DNA of 64,000 nucleotides, taken from contig NW_022098001.1 of the NCBI RefSeq assembly GCF_002288925.2, positions 4,488,163-4,552,162 on the forward strand, in the 5' to 3' direction. The translations under genes and the position numbers were made by a program. The stretch is from Delphinapterus leucas (taxonomy: Eukaryota; Chordata; Mammalia; Artiodactyla; Monodontidae). This document shows, in pieces, positions 56,293 through 64,000 of this stretch; positions within the stretch are counted from its first letter, which is position 1, and each line of letters opens with the position of its first letter. The notes under the pieces are model-generated. The model did no database searches, was not told the origin of the DNA, and saw only the letters and a program-made list of their open reading frames with translations.

Positions 56293-57584
56293 CTAAAAGC
56301 TGTTTTGCTTGAATTGAGAAAAGAGGTATTCATCTAGGATGAATGTTTTTAAAGCCACACTCCCCCACATGATCATCTTTAACTCAACTAATCATAAGTT
56401 TTAATTGCCTTGATTTTAAATATTCACCTATTAGGTTTGCACAATATTTATGTAATTGCATATTAACTAATAGGTAATAGTTAATGATTTACTAAAAATT
56501 AGATTATAAGAAGATAAATTATGTAAATTTTCCATAGAATTCTTACTAGTTACTTTTTAATATTTAAGAGGTTATGAGGTTTCTGCTGGTTGATTCTTGG
56601 TCTTTTTTTTTTTTTAACCTATCAATGACATTATGAAGAGATGCAAAAAGAAAGGGAAAACTGAATAAAAGGAGGAAACTCACAAATCTTCTAATCTTGT
56701 TTCCCATTAGCATCTCAGTTTAAAATGTCTATACTGTTTTTTAGTGGTGGTTGATATTAAGTTACTTAGTTCACAGTGGATTTACATCCTTCCTCACCAT
56801 TTTCAACATGAGTAATTGATTAGTTGTTGCTGAGTGCTTGACTGAAAACGAAGACTGTCAACGTCATAACTTTGTGCCAACTTAAAGCAAAGTAACTCAG
56901 GATATATGTCTGCTGTACAACATTTTCCCCTGGCAGATGGGTTTTAGACACAAAGAATCAAAGAGACAGAAACAAGGCTGAAACTGAAAATTAGAAACAA
57001 AAATCTTAAATTTTATACAGGAACATATCCAGTAGTCAAGAACCCAGCTTAGTCACGTTGTTAATGGACTACCAAGTATATCATCATAATCTAATACAAA
57101 TCAATTATAACTAAACCGCCACAGGAAAACTGCCATATGGCCGGGTAGCCTGTCTAAGGCAGCAGAGCCCTGTAAGTGCTTTGGAACTTTTCCAATCTAA
57201 GCTGCAAAACCAAGGAATAAAGTCGACTAGATTCTCTCCTTAATATTAAAAGCTAGTGTATTTGCTTGCACATGTGTGTGTATGTGTGTATCTATAAACA
57301 CATCTATATCTGTCATATACCAACACATTTGCATATGTATTCATAGATAATAAATGTATTAATACAGAGTAATTTTTCTAAGTTTGAGGGCTTATATTTC
57401 TGAAGGCTTTAGAAGTGAGGGAGAAATGTGTCCTTTAATTCTGTTACCCTATAGGCCTTCCACCTAGACATAAAAAATTGTTACAATAGCATTCCTTAGT
57501 GGACTTTAGCCTTGTCATTAGCTGTGTTCAAACTGTGGCATAGTTGATTCTTTTCTTTCCTCCTTAACCCACTAAAAGTGATGT
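56293..57584. other. unassigned
   Basis: AT-rich, no gene or repeat recognised. TG-rich TGTGTGTATGTGTGTATC at 57274-57291. Confidence 0.45.
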
Positions 57585-57910
57585 ATCTCAAATCACTATT
57601 TACTGAGACTCTGCTGTGTTTGAGACACTGTGCTGGGTTCTGCTGGGGATATAAAGAGGTAGCCAGCTAGTTAGGGAGATAAGACAGAAACATGTAAGAT
57701 GTTCAAAACAAGAGTTAAACATCATTTTGCAAGAATAAGAGAGAAAACTCCACAAAATGGTGTTTGATGCATTACTAAATATATTGTATGAACTACTGTT
57801 GCCACAGGGGTCCCCCAGGAGGGTGAAAGATCATAGAAGACCCTGAGTTAGATCTTGCAAGATGGGTCAATTTAGGGTAGGAGAGGAAAGGCATATTCCA
57901 GGTGAGTGAA
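57585..57910 (-). mobile_element. L2 LINE fragment
   Basis: ACTGAGACTCTGCTGTGTTTGAGACACTGTGCTGGGTTCTGCTGGGGATATAAAG, then GAAAGGCATATTCCAGGTG: antisense L2 order with a long diverged middle. Confidence 0.6.
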
Positions 57911-59639
57911 ATACAAAATACAAGAAGTGTTTAGAAGTCAGATGTCAGGTTTTTTTCATATTTAAGTTGTTCTCCAGTTATAGAGATTAAGTTGCATTAA
58001 CTCTAATTATTAATGATTCAATGACATGCATTCTGTGATGTTGGTTGAAAATAAAATGTTTACTAAGTAAAGCATCAGGGATATTTAGTTGGACGAAGCA
58101 ATGAATTTATAATTTAGTGATTTCAGACTACCTAGTAGCTTTTGTGATTTAACTTGTTAGTTCCAAGCAAATATTGAAAGATTATATATATCTGCTTATG
58201 TTTAAAACTCTATAATAAATATTGGACTGATTCTCTGAAGGCATATTGGCATACTAAGATCACTTTTTTCTCATACATTTTACCAAAGTAAATGAAAGGC
58301 CGTTAAAGCTCATTGGCTTCCAATTTATTCTGCAGGTGCCTATACAGGTTCTCAAAGATCACTGTGCATAAAAAATTTATGGATTTTATGATTCGGTTTA
58401 TCTGTGGTGGCGCTCAAGTAGTCCATTGACCACATTTTGTGAAATACTGGCCTAGAAAATTGGTGTCTTCAGTAATAATCCAAATGATTCCATGAGAAGG
58501 TCAAATCCTGGCAGTTTAATCTAAATTATTTTTTATGATAAAGAGACTATGCAGGTGCATTAGAATTTAGTAATAGTTCTGACAGAGTTATAATTAAGCA
58601 GAGCTTCTGCTCTTGTCAGAACTGAAATCCCAAGCAATAAATGGAGAATAGCTGATAGGGAAGAACTTAAAAAGAGGCCTCCATAAGCAAGTTTCATTTG
58701 GAAATACTGGAAAGGGTTCTGCATACAGTCCTGCCCCTATCCCTCACCCTCATCCTGATTCTCTGGGAGAAACATAAGAGAGCTTAGCCAGCCACAACCC
58801 ACGTTCTGACACTCAGACTTGACAGCCCATTAACTGAGTAAGCCAGCCACTCCTTGTCCAAAAAGATTCTGCCCAAACGTGATACCACTTTAGACTGGAA
58901 GAGACAGATTAACTTCTTCTCAGTGCTCCCTTGGGATTTTGATTATACTCCTGAAACAGTGCCAAATATACACCCAAATCAGATATGTTTCTGCTTCTCT
59001 TCCATCCAGACAGTGAGCAACTTATGCTAAAAATGGCTTATCTTCCTCTTTTTTGTGGTCCCAGGCCTAGTAAGCACTCAGTAAATGTATACAAATCATG
59101 TACACACAAAATCATCACTCTTCCCAATTCTGTCTTAAGCTGGTATTGAGCATATTCAGTTTGCCAGCGAAAATATTTTCAGAGATGGAACCCAGTAAAC
59201 AAGAGAATGTGCTTAACCCATTGGAGAAAATCACAAGCAGAATGAAACTGACTGATCTAGAAAAGTTCAAGGGATGATCGGAAACTGTTTCTAATGAGAA
59301 AGAAAAAAAGAATCTGGGAGAAAGATTTTAGGTGTAGAAAAATGTGACCAAACAAAAGCCACATCTCATAGAGCAGAAGTAATAAACACTTTTTTAACGT
59401 GAGCCATTATTTTAGAGGAAATATTAATAATAATAAGGGAATTTAAAATAATTTTAGTTTAGCATTTTTTAAAAAAGAAACAATGTAAAATACTAAACAT
59501 GCAAGGTGTTAAATTTAAGAACAGGGAACACAATCAATATAAGTAATTCATAGTAATCAAAGTATATATTTAAAACTTTACAGTTAAATATGTAAAAATA
59601 GTGGAAAACTAGCTTCCACTTCTAGTTTGTTTACCACAC
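57911..59639. other. unassigned apart from a MER5-like element
   Basis: No gene. One MER5-like element is listed separately at 58347-58453. The rest is AT-rich. Confidence 0.4.
58347..58453 (+). mobile_element. MER5-type hAT element, internally deleted
   Basis: CAGGTTCTCAAAGATCACTGTGCAT at one end and GACCACATTTTGTGAAATACTGG at the other are MER5-type termini only about 107 bp apart, so most of the interior is missing or diverged. Confidence 0.55.
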
Positions 59640-59935
59640 CTCGGTACTATTCTCTGTGCTTTACAAGTCATTTATGTATTATAATGTATTATACATTATA
59701 TACAATACAATATATGTATTATACAATTTATTATACAAGTCATTTAATACTCTCAATAACCCTAAGAGGTAGACATATTTTTGGTCCATTCTACTGAAAA
59801 AGATACTGAGGCAAAGAAACGTGAATTCACTTGTCAAGTCACCCAGCTAGAAGAGCAGAAGTCAAGATGTAAAGTAGGTAGTCTACCTAGCTCCCGAGTC
59901 TGTGTTCTTAAGTCCTGTGCTATTCCACTTCTCTC
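59640..59935 (-). mobile_element. MIR SINE with an inserted AT repeat
   Basis: CGGTACTATTCTCTGTGCTTTACAAGTCATTT is followed by an AT-rich repeat (59672-59733) after which ACAAGTCATTTAATACTCTCAATAACCC resumes the same position. ACTGAGGCAAAGAAACGTG and CACCCAGCTAGAAGAGCAG complete the antisense MIR. ACAAGTCATTTA flanks the AT repeat on both sides, so the repeat arose by slippage/duplication. Confidence 0.75.
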
Positions 59936-60030
59936 AGAGAAGAAAGAAATAGAAGGAAGAGGAGGAAGGCGGAGGCAGCAGAGAAGGGGGAAAAAAAAGG
60001 AAATTGAAAAAAAGAGAAAATAAAAACTTT
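59936..60030. repeat. purine-rich simple sequence
   Basis: GAAGAAAGAAATAGAAGGAAG, GGAGGAAGGCGGAGGCAG and A-rich runs. The 80-aa frame ending here is a by-product. Confidence 0.8.
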
Positions 60031-60044
60031 TAAAGTTCTTTGAT

Positions 60045-60115
60045 ATATTGCAAGCTTCTTGAGGATAGCCATTATATTTGACATCTTTTATACTCGGGGC
60101 CCCTAGCGTGGTGCC
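60045..60115 (+). mobile_element. L2 3'-end fragment
   Basis: GCAAGCTTCTTGAGGATAGCC...GGGGCCCCTAGCGTGGTGCC matches sense L2 (gcagggac ... ccccagcgcctagaacagtgcc). Confidence 0.5.
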
Positions 60116-60204
60116 TTACCCATCATTATAATAACAAGAGCTAATATTAATTAAGTACTTCCTTGGTAGTAATGGAAATATTTATAATGAAAATCATAAT
60201 TATA

Positions 60205-60610
60205 ATAGTTAAATGTCTTTGAGCATTTATTCTGTACCTGGCACCTTGCTAAGCACTTTATATGAATGACTTCATTTAATCCTCAGATGAGCTAGGTGGC
60301 TTTGTGACATTGAGCAAATTATGAAAACATATAAACCCATAGATAAAATATGGGGTTCATAGGATCTACCCCACCATGCTTTATGAGTCTAAATAAGTTA
60401 ATATAGGTAAAGTGTTTACAACTGGAATGTAGCAAGTTCAAAACAAAATTTAGCTATTCTTATTTATCATTGATACAAGTGATATTATTCCTGTTTTACA
60501 GATGAAGAAACTGAGGCATGGATTAAGGGATTTGCTCAAGTTCTCAGAGCATGGATGTGAAAAAGCCAATATCTGAAGTCAGGTAGTCTGACTTCAGAAT
60601 CCTCCACACT
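60205..60610. mobile_element. MIR inside MIR
   Basis: Antisense MIR at 60205-60295 (TATTCTGTACCTGGCACCTTGC, TTCATTTAATCCTCAGA) and again at 60483-60610 (TTATTCCTGTTTTACAGATG, AACTGAGGCATGG, GTCAGGTAGTCTGACTTC). Between them, 60296-60475 is a sense MIR (GGCTTTGTGACATTGAGCAA, TAAATAAGTTAATATAGG, TTTAGCTATTCTTATTTATCATTG). Confidence 0.7.
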
Positions 60611-60743
60611 CTATGTGGTCAAGAAATATTTGTTGGCTGCATGCACACATGAATGAATACATGAGTTGGGGAGATATGGCAGGTAGAAAAGAAACAAGCT
60701 AGGTAGAAATTGAAGACCAAAGGAAAATGGGATACTTGGTGAT

Positions 60744-60836
60744 AAAAAAAAAAAAAAAAGGAGCAGGGAACTGAGAGATAGAGAGGGGAAGGATAAGAAA
60801 GGGGAAGGAGATGGGAAACAAGAAAAGAAGTTCATT
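60744..60836. repeat. A16 run and purine-rich sequence
   Basis: Sixteen A at 60744-60759, then an almost pure AG stretch to about 60832. The 74-aa minus-strand Ser/Phe/Pro-rich frame is its shadow. Confidence 0.85.
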
Positions 60837-61740
60837 ACAGGAAATCCTCACATAATAGTGAGGTCATTTTCTTTTAATCACAAGCAGCAATTAATTTAAA
60901 AGTGAGCACTCTGAAATATGAGAGATCACACTGAGAAAATTAAAAGCAGCATTAAAGCAGATTCACCTTGAAGTTGGCAAAACTTATTATATAACTGGGC
61001 AAAGATAATAGAAAAAAATATGTGGTGACATGGCTCCCTGATCAAAGTGGATGTAGTACCCCTAAGCTACAATTTCTTCATTTCTGTGCTCAGAGGAAGC
61101 TTCCTCCCACATCACTTTTCCCCGCCATGGAACAAGTGAGAGTTTTGAATTTTGAAAGGTCTTTAAGAAGGAATCCCTCACATAAAAAATTACTACTCTG
61201 TATTCAGCAAAGTAGTTAAGAGGAAAGTTGATGGGGAAGAGGATGAATGGTTCTAAGACTGAAGAGTTTTAGAACAACTACCATGGGGGTTTACATACAA
61301 GGTTTTCTGGAAATAAATACAATAACCAGTAATAAATTTGCAATAATGCTAATAAAGTTATACAATTTTCTTAGGTCCTTAGATGTTGAGAGGATTGTCT
61401 GAGATGTTGGTTATTAAGTGTCTGGCACAGCTTCTCATATATAATAAATGCTCACTTAATACACCGAAGCTGGTTTTTTCCCTGATGATATAAGTAGCAT
61501 GAATAGAGAATGCCTATTCTCCACCCTCGTAGTGAAGCAATGATAAGCCAGAATCACAGGGCCCAAGCCATTTAAGATGCTAATAACTATAATGATGAAA
61601 AGGCAGTTTACGGGGTTGAGACTGAGTAATACTGGAAATGAAGGAACTATGCAGGCTCCACAATGAGGTTGCCAGAAATTGCATAGACGATTATAAACAG
61701 AGAAGGGAATTTCTGAGTGTGTGGCAACAATTCTGGGCAA
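60837..61740. other. unassigned
   Basis: A short MIR-like trace, TGTCTGGCACAGCTTCTCATATATAATAAATGCTC, at 61420-61452. No gene. Confidence 0.4.
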
Positions 61741-62250
61741 CAGAGAAAAATAAAGTGTGCTTGTATATGAGGGTTGACACAGGTGATGGAAGACATGATC
61801 CTTCAGGCATAGGTAACTGTGGAGTTAAAGGAGGTGAAGTATATGGTGAAGTATCATATACTTTATTATGGTGACGTATAATGAAATAGCCAGGGCTAAT
61901 GGAGGTGCTCTAGAAGAAACGTCAGACAATGGCAGGCGAATGGTGAGTAATGCTGGCAAGAGTCCTAAGGGAAATGTGAGATCAGCAAGTGACAATGGAG
62001 AAAAAGTGTCTGGCTGAATGGTAAAGAGAGTGGTGTAACTAGGAGGCCTAGACATTGGGGAAGTATGGTTTGTTGAACAAAAAAAGATAAAGCTGGGGTC
62101 TAGAGGGATCAGTGAGGGAAGATAAGAGAGCCCAAGAAGACAAGAGCAGTGAGATAAGGAATCTGAGTGATGGTGGAGACAGAAGTGGTGATGAGGAAAT
62201 GAGAGATTCTCCTTTAAGAAGACATTCAGGGTAGTAATAAGGTGAGAAAA
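61741..62250. other. old repetitive purine-rich sequence, not coding
   Basis: G/A-rich text resembling a heavily diverged antisense LINE. The longest open frame of the window (minus, 61825-62466, 213 aa) lies mainly here. Its translation is Ser/Leu/Pro/His-rich with no domain, in line with reading the complement of purine-rich DNA. Confidence 0.35.
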
Positions 62251-62409
62251 GTTTAAAACAGTGAGGTTGAGAAGATGTTTGCCAAATGATTTCTTTCCTT
62301 CCATGAAACCATATAGTCTTTCAAAGACTAGGTGTCTTACTTTTATAACCATTAAAATAAACACTGAAAAATGTTTTGATAATTTAATGTTGATTAAAAG
62401 GATTTTAAA

Positions 62410-62525
62410 CAAAGTCCAGTGCAAGCTCCATGAGGCCAGCAATTGTTTCTCTCTTGTTGACCACATCCATTCTCACAGCTCAGCAGAGTTCCCATTAGAT
62501 ATAGAAATTCAATAAATATTTACAA
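62410..62525 (+). mobile_element. L2 3'-end fragment
   Basis: AAGCTCCATGAGGCCAGCAATTGTTTC and TAGAAATTCAATAAATATTTACAAA are the L2 3' end in sense. Confidence 0.7.
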
Positions 62526-62599
62526 ACCCACTGGGCTTAACATTTTTAAAAAGCCAGTTACTACCAGTAGTCTTTGACTGAGACAACAATAAAAACAAC

Positions 62600-62760
62600 A
62601 ACTGTCAATAACTGAGTACTTCTGAGTGCAAAGCATGCGTAAATTGTGTGTCCTTTTATTCAGGACACACTTTAAGCAGCAGTTATTATTACCCCCATTT
62701 GCTTGTGGGAAAACTGAGGATCAGAGATATAAAGTAACAGCAAAAATCACTCTCTTTCCA
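62600..62760 (-). mobile_element. MIR SINE
   Basis: GAGTACTTCTGAGTGCAAAGC, TTATTATTACCCCCATTTGC and AACTGAGGATCAGAGATATAAAG are antisense MIR. Confidence 0.7.
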
Positions 62761-62964
62761 AGATGCTTTCACTTTGGTAAAAGGCCTTGTATTAGAGATG
62801 AGAAATATATTTAGAAGTTGCCAGGCCCAAAGTCAGAGTTCACCACCCAAACTCTGCTATCATCTGTGTATAACAGTAAGGGGTGTTGGACAGTTCCCAG
62901 GACAGTCCTCCATCTATTCATACCTGCAGCCTGGCTGGGATGAAATACAGTTTCACTTGATCTT

Positions 62965-63110
62965 GGTTTATTCTCACATCACATGTATGAGACAGGCATC
63001 ATTTCCATGAAGAAACTAAAATTCAGAGCTAGCAGGCAAAATTTCCGAGGTCATTAAACTAATAAATAATCAAACATTGAGCCAGGACTTAAACCCAGTT
63101 TTGTATGAAT
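62965..63110 (-). mobile_element. MIR SINE fragment
   Basis: TTCTCACATCACATGTATGAGACAGGCATCATTTCC, AAGAAACTAAAATTCAGAGC and AGCCAGGACTTAAACCCAG are antisense MIR. Confidence 0.7.
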
Positions 63111-64000
63111 AAAAATACTAGGCTTTTCTTCTTCCATCCTACTATAATTTCAAAATTTTTGTTTGATGCTGAACTCATCAACAGCCGTGTGGTCTCCTGT
63201 ACTCTTAGACCAAAAAGAAAAGTTCCTTAAAACAAGGCAATTTAAAAAAATTATTTCATTTGGCATTTACTCAAGTATGTAACTATATTTGGGGTAAAAT
63301 TATTACTTTAAGCAACCAAAAAAATTAAAGTTACAGTCTGAAGTAACAACATTTCACTATGGGTAACTTGAGCATTTAATGAACCCCTTCTGTACTTTAT
63401 AAACCTTCTGTGCTATAGAAGAAACTATGGAAATAGTAATGAAAAAAAAGTGCTTGTGTCCATGTAAATGGAAAGGCACAATGAAAAGAAATGAAAATAA
63501 AATAACCAAATTACTCAGTTGTTACATATATAAGACCAACTTTAGAACATTACTGACATCCTAAACATAAAAATGTGTAGGAAACCATAAAATTGACTAA
63601 TAATTAGCTGTAGCTTGTAGAAATTGTCTTAATTTATATTTTTATTATTGTTTTAAGCTGTTTTGAGAATATTCAATATATACTCATTAAGAGTTTAATC
63701 CTATAATTTCTTATCTTCTTCTCCAATACCACATGAATACGATTTTAAAATAATATTTTACAGAGGAGAAATGATATTTTCCACAGATGAGAAAAGATGT
63801 TACAGCGAACACATCTGTACCCCTATAAAAATAGAAATTAGTTTGGCAAGGAAAATGCATTCATATTAAAATATTAAAAATTAAATGTAATGTCATAAAA
63901 CCTCTACCTAAGAAAAGCCATAAAGTTAGACCATTTATCACACAGATTTAATGAGGCATTATCTTTAATATTGGTTATTTCCTACAGTAGAAGGAGACAT
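63111..64000. other. no recognised feature
   Basis: AT-rich sequence to the window end. No gene, repeat or motif cluster that I can name. Confidence 0.45.

Noticed and set aside
55815..56333. 172-aa and 117-aa frames on opposite strands
   Set aside because: Both are translations of the polypurine microsatellite.
61825..62466. Longest open frame of the window (213 aa, minus)
   Set aside because: Ser/Leu/Pro/His-rich translation of the complement of purine-rich old repeat DNA. No domain, no splice or start context, overlaps an L2 fragment.
1..64000. CRISPR arrays, operons, bacterial promoters, mitochondrial insertions, snRNA pseudogenes
   Set aside because: No regularly spaced repeats and no matching sequence seen. 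The window is vertebrate nuclear DNA.

Overview
The window is AT-rich, CpG-poor mammalian DNA with no protein-coding exon, rRNA, tRNA or CRISPR array that I can support. It reads as an intergenic or deep-intronic stretch of a cetacean genome (whale or dolphin). The main evidence is five tRNA-derived SINEs of the CHR type (four short CHR-2-like, one long CHR-1-like) and several fairly young L1 copies with the artiodactyl/cetacean 3' end. Every long open frame I checked is a retrotransposon remnant, an antisense shadow of a repeat, or simple sequence. Repeat family names come from memory of consensus sequences. RepeatMasker was not run, so subfamily labels are provisional.

Layout: 0-5.6 kb holds two MaLR-like LTRs, one CHR-2 SINE, L2 and MER5 scraps and an L1M 3' end. 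6.4-17.8 kb is the L1-rich part: an L1 with an internal deletion (7.7-9.0 kb), a 92-bp L1 stub with a perfect 15-bp target-site duplication (TSD), a twin-primed L1 with a 5' inversion (11.1-12.5 kb), two more antisense L1s, MIRs, and the CHR-2 and CHR-1 SINEs. 18-29 kb is poor in young repeats and has the best regulatory candidates: a CpG-rich block at 21.1-21.3 kb, nested palindromes at 22.7 kb, a conserved-looking block at 22.9-23.5 kb, and a cluster of GATA motifs built into an inverted repeat at 23.7-24.2 kb. At 29.3-29.6 kb the minus strand still encodes reverse-transcriptase motifs of an ancient CR1/L3-type LINE.

30-44 kb has a CHR-2 SINE, an ancient L2-like repeat split by two hAT elements, a CpG-retaining homeodomain-site-rich block at 38.7-38.95 kb (another candidate conserved non-coding element), and a three-layer nest (CHR-2 SINE inside a hAT element inside an L2) at 41.5-41.9 kb. 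44.8-47.8 kb is a further three-layer nest (MaLR LTR inside an L1M inside an older L1M/HAL1-like element) with a clean 13-bp TSD. 49.8-51.2 kb has a local ~120-bp duplication split by a composite double-L1 insertion with a perfect 17-bp TSD. 53.5-64 kb is mostly MIR/L2 debris plus a 307-bp polypurine tract at 56 kb with a G-quadruplex motif.

There is no operon or gene system here. The visible biology is retrotransposition (complete, truncated, inverted and nested insertions) plus a few candidate regulatory blocks whose conservation cannot be tested from one sequence.
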